A program made the translations under genes and the position numbers. The notes under the pieces are model-generated. The model was not told the origin of the DNA. It did no database searches and saw only the letters and a list, made by a program, of their open reading frames with translations. Positions 51,344-59,390 of a DNA stretch of 64,000 nucleotides are shown here, piece after piece (the stretch's first letter is position 1; each line of letters opens with the position of its first letter). The stretch comes from Synechococcus sp. WH 8020 (lineage in GTDB: Bacteria > Cyanobacteriota > Cyanobacteriia > PCC-6307 > Cyanobiaceae), in contig NZ_CP011941.1 in NCBI RefSeq assembly GCF_001040845.1, positions 1,832,828 to 1,896,827 on the forward strand. Direction: 5' to 3'.

Positions 51344-51350
51344 TCACGGT
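51320..51350. terminator. Hairpin spanning the stop of the lactamase-like gene
   Basis: Perfect 9-base inverted repeat ACCGTGATC (51320-51328) and GATCACGGT (51342-51350), loop 13 bases that contain the final codons; the TGA (51341-51343) straddles the right arm. Lies between the converging lactamase-like and asparaginase genes. No U-run. Confidence 0.5.
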
Positions 51351-51356
51351 CGGCAC

Positions 51357-52376
51357 TCACCCCTCAACCATCGGCATCGACGCCAACAACGCTGACAGTT
51401 CGGCTCGTTCCATCCTGGCAATTAAGGCCAAGAGGAGAAGAATCCTCGCCTTCTGAGGGTTGAGGGTTCCTGCCGGCAACAAGCCAAGCTCATCCTGAAG
51501 CGGACAGGGATGAACAGGACCCCTACCGCAACGACTCGCGCGCAACATCAGGGGCAACACACCAGGCCAGGTTTTGATGGCCTCACGTTCCCCTGAAGAT
51601 AATTGGCCGGCCCCGGTGCCAGTCCAGACCACCCCCTTCACCCCAGCATGAGAGAGGGACGAAACCAAGGCCAACGAAGGATTCACACAGCCGTAAAGGA
51701 TGGCCACTTCAGGCCACTGAGCTGGCAATGCAAGCGTGGCGAAAGGAACGGATCGGAATCTGGACGCCTCCGGCAGATGCACTCCGCTGTCATCCACCCA
51801 GCCCAGGGGGCCCAAATCTGGACTTTGAAACGCACCCACACCCTGTGTTGCCACCTTGGTGACAGCCCTGGCTCCATGGATCTGGCCATCCATCACGACA
51901 AGTACCCCATGCCCGCGGGCCTGAGGGCTACCTGCCACTTGCAGGGCTTGAAAAAGATTCAGAGGACCATCAGCACTGAGGGCTGTGGCCGGACGCATCG
52001 CTCCCACCAACACCACTGGCCGCGGATCGTCAATGAGTAGCTCCAACAACCAGGCGGTTTCTTCCAAGGTGTTGGTGCCGTGGGTGATCACGACTCCCGC
52101 CAACTCGCAGGACTCGGCAAAAGCCTCACGGATTCGCGTCACCAGACGCTTCCAATGCTGAAACTGCAAATCAGCACTATCCAAATTGGCTAGTTGTTCC
52201 ACCTGAAGCTGGGCCACCCCTTGCAACTGCGGCAGCTCCTGAAGGAGTTCCGATCCAGACATCGCCCCAGCGGTGTAGGAGTTGAGAGAGGTCCTAGTGA
52301 CACCACGGCCTGCGATCGTGCCACCCGTGGCGAGCAGAAGCAAGGTCGGGGGTGGGGTGGGGTGATCGACCGTCAA
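51357..52376 (-). CDS. L-asparaginase (bacterial type I/II family)
   Basis: 339 residues. First catalytic Thr in LLLATGGTIAG and second in VITHGTNTLEETA; ADGPLNLFQAL and VWTGTGAGQLS follow. Hydrolyses asparagine to aspartate. The N-terminus has no signal peptide, so it is probably cytosolic. Its start overlaps the hisC stop (ATGA). Confidence 0.9.
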   Translation of the reverse strand: MTVDHPTPPPTLLLLATGGTIAGRGVTRTSLNSYTAGAMSGSELLQELPQLQGVAQLQVEQLANLDSADLQFQHWKRLVTRIREAFAESCELAGVVITHGTNTLEETAWLLELLIDDPRPVVLVGAMRPATALSADGPLNLFQALQVAGSPQARGHGVLVVMDGQIHGARAVTKVATQGVGAFQSPDLGPLGWVDDSGVHLPEASRFRSVPFATLALPAQWPEVAILYGCVNPSLALVSSLSHAGVKGVVWTGTGAGQLSSGEREAIKTWPGVLPLMLRASRCGRGPVHPCPLQDELGLLPAGTLNPQKARILLLLALIARMERAELSALLASMPMVEG

Positions 52377-53461
52377 AGCCCTGAATCAATCGCCTGATAG
52401 GCCAGCCAAAAGCGCTGCATCTGCTCAGTGGTGCCGATGCTGACGCGCAATGACCCATCAATCTGGGGCTTCCCTGCCATGGAACGCACCAAAATGCCCG
52501 CTTCCCGCAGCTTCGCGTCCACGAGCTGCGCTGAACGACGAGGCCAAACCAGGAGGTAATTCCCCCCAGCGACATGGTGAATGACACGCTGACGCGTCAA
52601 TACAGACACAATCCAGTCACGAGCCCGTAACACCTCTTCGACATAGGCGTCGGTATAGGGCTGATCATTCAAAGCCGCCATCGCCGCCGTGACGGCCAAA
52701 CTATTGACGTCATAGGGGCCCGTGACCCTGCCCACCCGGTCCACGACATCGGGATGGCCAAGAGCAAACCCGATCCGCAAGCCGGCGAGGCCAGCGGTTT
52801 TCGCCAAGGATCGGAGCACGAGCAGATTGGGCACCTCACGAAAATCAATCGAGGGCAAGACGCTGTCTCCCGTGAAGGCCTCATACAACTCATCCACCAC
52901 CACAAGCGTTTCAGGCGCCGCGGTTGCAAGGTCCAACACTTGATCCGCCGGCAAACGCGTTCCCGTGGGGTTATTGGGATTGCACACCATCAAGATGCGC
53001 GGTGTCCGCAACAGGGCCGATCGAATCGCCTCCATTGGAAACGCAAACCCGGGCATCTCGTGGGGCACGGCCTCAACCGCCATCCCCTGCATGCCCGCGC
53101 AGGGGGCGTAGTACCCAAAGGTGGGACTGGTTGTCAGCAGGGTGTCTCCGGCGGCGCCATAGGCATGGATCACGGCATGGATCGCAGCATCCACCCCGTT
53201 GAACACCCCAACGTGCGCAGACGTCAACGCACAGGCCAAGCCTGCCGGGGAAGACTCGAGATTGGCAATCAGGGCTTCGCGAAGACCGTCGTACTCGGGA
53301 TAAATCGCAATCTGATCGGACGGGTACTCGCGAATTGCCTCCGCGACCCTGGGGCTGGGGCCCATCGTGTTTTCGTTGAAATCGAGCCGCAACAGGTTGC
53401 GTCGCCCTTCGAGAGGAGCGCTATAGGCCTTGAGCTGCTCAACCTCAGGCCGGGCACGCAT
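52373..53461 (-). CDS. hisC: Histidinol-phosphate aminotransferase family enzyme
   Basis: 362 residues from the ATG at 53461; a GTG at 53500 is possible. Fold type I PLP enzyme: RLDFNENTMGPSP, CNPNNPTGTRLP, VVDELYEAF, and RSLAKTAGLAGLRIGF with the Schiff-base Lys. HisC in histidine synthesis is the best fit; a related amino-acid aminotransferase cannot be excluded because cyanobacteria often carry two. Followed directly by asparaginase. Confidence 0.85.
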   Translation of the reverse strand: MRARPEVEQLKAYSAPLEGRRNLLRLDFNENTMGPSPRVAEAIREYPSDQIAIYPEYDGLREALIANLESSPAGLACALTSAHVGVFNGVDAAIHAVIHAYGAAGDTLLTTSPTFGYYAPCAGMQGMAVEAVPHEMPGFAFPMEAIRSALLRTPRILMVCNPNNPTGTRLPADQVLDLATAAPETLVVVDELYEAFTGDSVLPSIDFREVPNLLVLRSLAKTAGLAGLRIGFALGHPDVVDRVGRVTGPYDVNSLAVTAAMAALNDQPYTDAYVEEVLRARDWIVSVLTRQRVIHHVAGGNYLLVWPRRSAQLVDAKLREAGILVRSMAGKPQIDGSLRVSIGTTEQMQRFWLAYQAIDSGL

Positions 53462-53569
53462 TGCATTGCGTTGAGGGTGTCCGTTCACAGCAAATCCCAC
53501 GTCACGAAACGAGCAAAACGTGAACGTGATTTCGAACCACTGCTCCTGAACTGGCCCGGAATGGTGTCA

Positions 53570-55342
53570 CTACATTCGCTCCAACGTGGCAATGCCCAAT
53601 AATCCCAACCCTGCCTTCAGGGTATCGGCGGTGAGACGGCACAACGCCAAACGGGATCGCAGGGACTGACCCTCAGCCTTGAGCACTGGGACCTGGTCAT
53701 AAAAGCGATTGAACACTTGCGATAACTCGAATAAATAACTGCAGAGGCGATTGGGCAGCAACTCCTCCTCCACCTCGGCGATCACCGCATCGAATTTGAG
53801 CAGCTCCCTTACCAGGGACCACTCCTGTGGCTCGCTGAACTGCAGCATTCCCGCCTCCGCCTCAAGATCTCCACCCTTGCGCGCAATTCCAGCAATGCGC
53901 ACCACCGCATAAAGCAGATAGGGGGCTGTGTTGCCTTGCAAGGCCAGCATCCGATCGAAGCTGAACTGGTAATTCGTGATCCGGTTCTGACTGAGGTCGG
54001 CGTACTTCACCGCCGCGAGCCCCACCGTGCCAGCCACATGCTCAATGAACTGGTCGTCCTCGCTACGCCCCTCCTCCTCCAATCGCCGGCGTAAATCGGC
54101 TTCGGCCCGTTCCACCGCTTCGTCGAGCAGATCCCGCAACCGAACCGTGTCACCCGAACGGGTTTTGAGCTTCTTACCGTCCTCGCCCTGGACCAGCCCA
54201 AAGGGAACATGCTCCAGCCGGCCGTGCTCTGGAATCCACTTCGCCCGTTTCGCCACTTGAAACACACCCGCAAAGTGGTTCGCCTGACCCGCATCGGTGA
54301 CGTAAATCACGCGGCGCGCGCCATCGCCCTCTGGGGCCAGCGCAAAGCGATAGCGGATCGCTGCCAGGTCGGTCGTTGCGTAATTAAAACCACCATCACT
54401 TTTGCGAACGATCACAGGCAAGGGCTTGCCATCCTTCCCGTTCACACCCTCAAGGAAGACACACTCCGCACCGTCATCAGTGACGAGCAAACCAGCCTCC
54501 TTCAAGCCACTGAGGACTGACGCCAGAAACGGGTTGTAAAACGATTCGCCTCGTTCGCTCAGACGAATATCGAGTCGGTCGTAAATCTTCTGGAACTCAC
54601 GCCGCGACTGATCACAGAGCAATCCCCACGCCTTGAGAGACACCGGATCCCCGCCTTGAAGCTTCACCACCTCCTCGCGAGACGTGGCCTGAAAGGCTTC
54701 GTCTTCGTCGAAACGCTTCTTGGCCTCGCGATAAAAGGCCACCAAATCGCCAAGATCAACCGCATCGGCAGTCTTGAGGGTCTCGGGGGCCACCTGTTTG
54801 AGATGGGTGATCAGCATCCCGAACTGGGTGCCCCAATCACCCACATGATTGAGGCGCAGCACCCGATGACCACGGAACTCGAGCACTCGAGCCAAAGAAT
54901 CACCAATGATCGTGGAGCGCAGATGGCCGACGTGCATCTCCTTGGCGATGTTGGGGCTGGAAAAATCCACAACCACCGCTGCATCGCTCTGCACCTCTGG
55001 TACGCCCAGGCGCGGATCACCCAGCCGTGCTGACACTTCAGCCGCTAAGCGCTCTGGCCGGATGGTGAGATTAATGAAACCTGGACCGGCAATCTGCGGT
55101 TCCAGACACAGGGCTGCAAAAGCTGGATCCGCCTGAAGCGCCTCCACAATCGCCCCGGCAATGTGGCGTGGAGCCTGCTTGAGAGGCTTGGCCAAGGGCA
55201 AGGCGCCATTGGCCTGGAAATCACCAAATTCCGGCTTGCTTGCAGGCGCCAGCTGGGGATCCAGCAGAGCATCCACGTCCGGGAAGGCCCGCTGCATCGC
55301 CTCACGCAACTGGGTGTCTAAAGCCTGGGCGATGCGCAGCAT
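53570..55342 (-). CDS. argS: Arginyl-tRNA synthetase
   Basis: 590 residues. HIGH-type motif in [41 protein letters not shown] in place of KMSK, N-terminal add-1 domain and C-terminal DALR anticodon domain ending [15 protein letters not shown]. Last clearly core gene before the accessory region. Confidence 0.97.
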   Translation of the reverse strand: MLRIAQALDTQLREAMQRAFPDVDALLDPQLAPASKPEFGDFQANGALPLAKPLKQAPRHIAGAIVEALQADPAFAALCLEPQIAGPGFINLTIRPERLAAEVSARLGDPRLGVPEVQSDAAVVVDFSSPNIAKEMHVGHLRSTIIGDSLARVLEFRGHRVLRLNHVGDWGTQFGMLITHLKQVAPETLKTADAVDLGDLVAFYREAKKRFDEDEAFQATSREEVVKLQGGDPVSLKAWGLLCDQSRREFQKIYDRLDIRLSERGESFYNPFLASVLSGLKEAGLLVTDDGAECVFLEGVNGKDGKPLPVIVRKSDGGFNYATTDLAAIRYRFALAPEGDGARRVIYVTDAGQANHFAGVFQVAKRAKWIPEHGRLEHVPFGLVQGEDGKKLKTRSGDTVRLRDLLDEAVERAEADLRRRLEEEGRSEDDQFIEHVAGTVGLAAVKYADLSQNRITNYQFSFDRMLALQGNTAPYLLYAVVRIAGIARKGGDLEAEAGMLQFSEPQEWSLVRELLKFDAVIAEVEEELLPNRLCSYLFELSQVFNRFYDQVPVLKAEGQSLRSRLALCRLTADTLKAGLGLLGIATLERM

Positions 55343-55493
55343 GGAAAGCAGCGGTGAACGAATTCAGGTCCTGATCATCTCCCGGCGCGGGAGTCCCCTC
55401 AGGCCCTGACCAACCAGGCAGCAGCTGCAAAAGGAACGCCATGCCGGCAACAAACAGGCCGTCTAGTCTCCAGCCTCTTGAAAGGGAAGACGA

Positions 55494-56144
55494 TTGGACC
55501 GCAAGATCTTCTACGACTGCGTTCGAGATGATCTGTTCAACGGGGTGCTCAGGCAGCAGAACGTGAATGGAATGGAGGCCATCCTGAACTTCTGGGACGC
55601 ACCACCCAACCCACCAACAGGCGCGTTCAAAACCAACTGGGACATCCGTTCAATCGGATGGCTGGCTTACATGCTCGCCACAACAAAACATGAAACAGCC
55701 TCCACGATGCAACCGATTGATGAATACGGAGATAGCGCCTATTTCACACAGATGTATGAGAATCGATCTGACCTTGGCAATACTGAACCTGGCGATGGAG
55801 CCAGGTTTCATGGGCGGGGATTTGTGCAGCTCACAGGCCGGGCGAACTACACAGCAATGACCGGCGTGGTGCAATCAATCTTCCCCGAAGCACCCGATTT
55901 CACTGAACATCCGGATGCGGTCAAAGATGATCGCTATGCGGCAGTGATCATGTTTAACGGAATGTTTTGTGGGGTTTTCACAGGATGGGCTCTCAAGAAC
56001 TTCATCGGAGATCCTCACAAGGGGCAAATCGTGGACTACTTTCACGCCCGCAAAATCATCAACGGCATGGACAAAGCAGATCTGATTGAAAGTTATGCCA
56101 AAAAATTCTCCACAGCCCTCGACAAGGCAGGTGCGAGCGCATGA
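55494..56144 (+). CDS. GH19 chitinase / endolysin-like protein
   Basis: 216 residues from a TTG at 55494 that has a good ribosome site (AAGGGAAG) six bases upstream. The lysozyme-fold GH19 features are IGWLAYMLATTKHETA with the likely catalytic Glu, EYG, and FHGRGFVQLTGRANYTAM. No signal peptide. Such small GH19 domains are common in phage endolysins and tail lysins and in bacterial cell-wall enzymes. No phage gene adjoins it. Origin by transfer is likely but unproven. Confidence 0.8.
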   Translation: MDRKIFYDCVRDDLFNGVLRQQNVNGMEAILNFWDAPPNPPTGAFKTNWDIRSIGWLAYMLATTKHETASTMQPIDEYGDSAYFTQMYENRSDLGNTEPGDGARFHGRGFVQLTGRANYTAMTGVVQSIFPEAPDFTEHPDAVKDDRYAAVIMFNGMFCGVFTGWALKNFIGDPHKGQIVDYFHARKIINGMDKADLIESYAKKFSTALDKAGASA

Positions 56145-56162
56145 TTCAAGCCTTATTTCTAG

Positions 56163-56217
56163 CAATGCCGTAGTCGCTCAAGCGGGGAATCCTGATCTCC
56201 TCGACCCATTGGCCAGG
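56163..56217 (-). pseudogene. Fragment of a second iron-containing alcohol dehydrogenase gene
   Basis: About 55 bases closely match 57593-57650 within the intact iron-ADH gene. Read on the minus strand the fragment gives QWVEEIRIPRLSDYG, against QWVDELKIPRLSDYG in the intact copy. Differences are mainly silent or conservative, which points to a once functional, diverged paralogue now deleted, rather than a recent copy. The flanking bases show no further similarity that I could follow. Confidence 0.75.
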
Positions 56218-56385
56218 AAGCCAACCCACTGTTGCAAAAGAGCCAATGAGGCCTCAAACCGGGATCAAGACCTGACACATTGCAGCAACAAATTCAGCAT
56301 TTACGATGCTGAACTGAAGCCGCTAAAGGGACAAATCAACACTCTGCTCCACCACCTCTTCCAATAACTTTCCAGACATCAAACA

Positions 56386-56703
56386 ATGACAACTGAAGCT
56401 CGCAAAAGCAAAAACAGGACGATTGCGATTGGATCACTATCAACGGCCATGCTGTTCAGTGTGGCCTTACCCGTACAGTCCGCACTTCCACCCCGATATC
56501 AGAACGTTATTGACCTAGAAGCAATGACAAAGTTCATCAAGCAACACCCCAAAGTTGCCAGCTCACTTGAAGCTATCAATGTAAGGAATGCTACGGTTCG
56601 ATTTGGCTCAGATTGCAAGGTCATGTTCAAACGAGAGGGGCCAATCGTGATTGGTCCAGCTGGTCCGTTGGTCTTCAAAGAGTCCAGCTGCCCCATTGAT
56701 TAG
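56386..56703 (+). CDS. Hypothetical small exported protein
   Basis: 105 residues. Basic start (ARKSKNR), hydrophobic segment (about 13-31) ending VQSA, i.e. a signal peptide, then a 70-residue soluble part with two cysteines (SDCKVMF and SSCPID). Not recognised. The same frame stays open for 107 codons after the TAG stop (to 57027), see findings. Confidence 0.6.
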   Translation: MTTEARKSKNRTIAIGSLSTAMLFSVALPVQSALPPRYQNVIDLEAMTKFIKQHPKVASSLEAINVRNATVRFGSDCKVMFKREGPIVIGPAGPLVFKESSCPID

Positions 56704-56971
56704 TGCCACCACGCAAAAAGCTGGAACCCGAATAGAGGTCCAACACAGCAAGGCAGACTGCTTAACAATCTCCATCCATCTTCCACTCATCAAAGGACTG
56801 ATCAAAGACGCCTCCTCTACCTGGAGACGCTTGAGGACAGATCACTCCTCATCCACAAATCATGGCTCTCGATCACCGAGGCCCCTGATCATGGCGACCC
56901 AATCTTTGACATCTCCTCAATATTCAGAGCCCTAGGGATAGGATTAATAGGCATTGAGCTAAACCAAAAAC

Positions 56972-57379
56972 ATGGCCATCAATGCAGACACGGTTCGCCG
57001 CATCTTCTCGCCTCTCGAATCAGGTGATGGAGAAAAGTTCTTCGAATGTGTTGCCGAGGATGTTGATTGGACGGTGGAGGGCACCCACCCGCTCGCCGGA
57101 CACTATCAATCAAAGCAAGAGTTTTACAGCCATACCTTTGCGCGACTGAACAATATTCTCCAAGAAGGGACTCAACTTCATGTCCAGAATGTGCTCACCG
57201 ATGGTGATTGGGCGGTCGTTGAGTTGCGTTCCCATGCCTTCGCCAAGAGTGGAATGCGCTTCGACAACCGATATTGCTGGGTTGTTCGCTTCAACGACAC
57301 AATGATTGTGGAAGTTAGAGCCTATCTTGATTCCGCGCTGGTCCAACAACTGATCGACGAGAACGAGACCTCTGCCTGA
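56972..57379 (+). CDS. SnoaL/NTF2-like fold protein
   Basis: 135 residues. Cone-shaped NTF2-like fold: RRIFSPLESGDGEKFFECVAEDVDWTVEGTHPLAGHY, then strands ending VVRFNDTMIVEVRAYLDSALVQQL. Bacterial members range from ketosteroid-isomerase-like enzymes to ligand carriers; no catalytic assignment is possible. Located among accessory genes. Confidence 0.8.
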   Translation: MAINADTVRRIFSPLESGDGEKFFECVAEDVDWTVEGTHPLAGHYQSKQEFYSHTFARLNNILQEGTQLHVQNVLTDGDWAVVELRSHAFAKSGMRFDNRYCWVVRFNDTMIVEVRAYLDSALVQQLIDENETSA

Positions 57380-57383
57380 GTTC

Positions 57384-57491
57384 ATGACATCGCACTCAAC
57401 AGCACTCGAACAGCGGCTCCAACTCAAGGCTTATGACCAACAAGGCGTAAACGACAATTTCAATGAAGAATTAGAGAACCGATTTCTTTAG
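57384..57491 (+). CDS. Possible very small protein
   Basis: 35 codons from an ATG four bases after the SnoaL-like stop: a polar, acidic peptide with segment LEQRLQLKAYDQQGVNDNFNEELENRFL, which has coding-like character and could form a helix. It ends at a TAG that overlaps the iron-ADH stop on the other strand by four bases. No homologue is known to me. Confidence 0.4.
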   Translation: MTSHSTALEQRLQLKAYDQQGVNDNFNEELENRFL

Positions 57492-58672
57492 AGCCTTGTT
57501 TCCAACAATGTTTTGATTTCGGATGGTGTGAGTGCAATTGGATTATTGCGGTTGCTTGCTGCGCCAACGATTCGATCCAGATCTCCATGGGTGATGCCGT
57601 AGTCGCTCAAGCGAGGAATCTTCAGCTCATCCACCCACTGGACCAGGCAGTCCGTGAGGTGATCCACTGCAGCGTTGTTCTGAGTGACGTGGCTGCCACC
57701 AGGCAGCAAACGGCCAACACGAGCCATCCGTTCAACCGCAGGGTTGTGGGGATCGCGTTGTTTCAGAGCATTCCAGTTCTGTTGTTGCGCTGCTCCCATC
57801 AAGGTTCCGCAAATCACGCCGTGGGGCATCGGGAACCACCCCCCAATCGGCCCCGCTAGGCCATGAACAATCCCCAGGCCGGCATTCGCCAATCCGATCC
57901 CTGAGCAGAGTGAGCCATAGGCCATGTGCAAGCGAACTTGCGGATCGGTGGATCCCTCTCCACAGGCACGACGCAAATTCGGCACTAAGTGTTGAAGCCC
58001 GCTCCAGACGATCGCATCGCTCAGAGGTGATGCCGTTGGAGAAAGAAAGGGCTCAAGAAGCTGCGTGAAGGCATCCATCCCGCATGCTGCCGTCACATCG
58101 GCAGCGGCACCGGTCAACAGAGAACCATCCAAGATCACTGCGCTTGGGACAAAGTTGTTATGCCGCAACGACTTCTTGTAGCCATCAGGGCCCACATGGC
58201 TCAGCACTGCATTTTTAGACACTTCCCCACCGGTTCCTGAGGTGGTGGGAATCGCAAGGAAAGGCAGCGTGATTCCGCTGTGAGCCAGACCGCGGCCCAC
58301 ACCCTCCAGGTGATCCAGCACAGAGTTTCCGTGGGGAATCATCGCGGCAATCGCTTTGCCAAAATCGATCACGCTGCCGCCGCCGATGCCAATCACAGCA
58401 TCAATGCCCTGGCCAAACCACTGCTGCGTGGTTTGATCCACCAGCTCTGTACTGGGTTCACCAGCACAGATCACATTGGAGTGCTTGGCTCCAGCATCGT
58501 CAATCAAGCGCATCACCACGCTCAGCTGACCCATCTCCTGCAGCGAAGCCCGGCCTGTAAGCAGAAGAACAGACTCAGCTTTGAGTGAGCGCAGCCAGGC
58601 TGTGACCTCTTTCAGCGTTCCCGTTCCGCAGTGAATCGGGGGGACGCGTGCAAAAGAAAACGAAACCGTCAT
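57488..58672 (-). CDS. Iron-containing alcohol dehydrogenase family protein
   Basis: 394 residues of the group III ADH fold. NAD-binding GIGGGSVIDFGKA (94-106), PTTSGTGGE, metal region GMDAFTQLLEP (198-208), GIVHGLAGPIGGWFPMPHG (267-285). Metal ligands are D200, H270 and H284, while the usual fourth ligand His is Gln204. A group of family members also reads DAxTQ, so activity is not excluded. Substrate unknown. Its start overlaps the ABM gene stop (ATGA), so they form a coupled pair. Confidence 0.88.
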   Translation of the reverse strand: MTVSFSFARVPPIHCGTGTLKEVTAWLRSLKAESVLLLTGRASLQEMGQLSVVMRLIDDAGAKHSNVICAGEPSTELVDQTTQQWFGQGIDAVIGIGGGSVIDFGKAIAAMIPHGNSVLDHLEGVGRGLAHSGITLPFLAIPTTSGTGGEVSKNAVLSHVGPDGYKKSLRHNNFVPSAVILDGSLLTGAAADVTAACGMDAFTQLLEPFLSPTASPLSDAIVWSGLQHLVPNLRRACGEGSTDPQVRLHMAYGSLCSGIGLANAGLGIVHGLAGPIGGWFPMPHGVICGTLMGAAQQQNWNALKQRDPHNPAVERMARVGRLLPGGSHVTQNNAAVDHLTDCLVQWVDELKIPRLSDYGITHGDLDRIVGAASNRNNPIALTPSEIKTLLETRL

Positions 58673-58959
58673 GGTGCAACCGATTCGTAAGGAACACCCT
58701 TCCGCGGTTCAGCCATCCAGTCGGCAACGGTTTCCCTCCACTTGAGGTAATGCGCTGTGCTCTTGTGGGCTGCTGCTGCTGCCTCCGATTCGTACGCCTC
58801 GTACAGCAGGAACAGGCTGGAGTCGTCTTTGCTTTGGAGGATGTCAAAGCGTTGATTGCCAGGTTCCTGAATGGATTCCTTGTGATTCAGGATGGAAGCC
58901 TGGCGGAACTCCTCGATTCGATCGGGTTTCACGTGGACGTGAACGCAGGTGACGTACAT
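58669..58959 (-). CDS. Antibiotic-biosynthesis-monooxygenase (ABM/LsrG-like) domain protein
   Basis: 96 residues from the ATG at 58959. Dimeric ferredoxin-like ABM fold: VTCVHVHVKPDRIEEFRQASILNHKESIQEPGNQRFDILQSKDD, then FLLYEAYESEAAAAAHKSTAHY. Members include quinone monooxygenase YgiN and LsrG. Its pairing with an iron ADH suggests oxidation and reduction of a small quinone or aldehyde-like metabolite. Confidence 0.85.
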   Translation of the reverse strand: MYVTCVHVHVKPDRIEEFRQASILNHKESIQEPGNQRFDILQSKDDSSLFLLYEAYESEAAAAAHKSTAHYLKWRETVADWMAEPRKGVPYESVAP

Positions 58960-59182
58960 CGAAGACCTGTGTAATGGTGACTTCCAATCCAACCATCCAG
59001 CGAGCAGGATTCCAAGCCGCCTCACAGGCCTCGCTGATGTCCAGTTGCAGTTGCAGTTTCCCGTTGCATCGCGACCTACGGGATTTCAGGGCGTAGGCGC
59101 ATGCTCAGATCCAGCCAGCGGCTGTGAGTGTCTGGCGTACTGATCTGAAGGAGTTGATGCCGGCTCATCAAGGGAGACAAGC

Positions 59183-59290
59183 ATGGGGCCAGAGGCTGCA
59201 TTGGAGGAAGCGCTCTGGCGATTGAAGGACTGCGCGCAGCGAGGCGGAGGTGCTCAGCTTTCAGGAGCTGAAAAGACTCGTAGGCTTTGA
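59183..59290 (+). CDS. Possible very small protein
   Basis: 35 codons (MGPEAALEEALWRLKDCAQ...), preceded by AAGGGAG with seven bases to the ATG. The first 20 residues would form an amphipathic helix. It may equally be the tail of a lost gene. No family known. Confidence 0.3.
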   Translation: MGPEAALEEALWRLKDCAQRGGGAQLSGAEKTRRL

Positions 59291-59351
59291 GAACAATTCA
59301 ACAACTATCGATCAGCCGTTAAACATCAGCCATTAAGATCGCAAATCAAGA

Positions 59352-59384
59352 GAAAAACAACAAGAGAGACCAAGACAATCTCTT
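59352..59384 (-). terminator. Probable terminator of the DyP-P450-EAL operon
   Basis: On the minus strand, seven bases after the EAL-gene stop, an AAGAGA/TCTCTT inverted repeat (59379-59384 with 59362-59367, loop 11 bases) is followed by GTTGTTTTTCT, a U-rich tract. Confidence 0.6.
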
Positions 59385-59390
59385 AGGAAA

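Larger units (their letters stand above)
58960..59390. other. 431-base gap before the PAS-GGDEF-EAL gene
   Basis: No recognised gene. It holds the upstream region of the ABM/iron-ADH pair, one possible 35-codon frame with a good ribosome site (59183-59290), short GTTGCA direct repeats near 59042, and a probable terminator for the minus-strand operon (59352-59384). Confidence 0.6.

Noticed and set aside
52754-53602. 282-codon plus-strand frame opposite hisC
   Set aside because: Antisense to a complete PLP enzyme and without any recognisable motif.
55312-55442. 43-codon minus-strand frame upstream of argS
   Set aside because: Overlaps the argS start in another frame, no motif, no convincing ribosome site.
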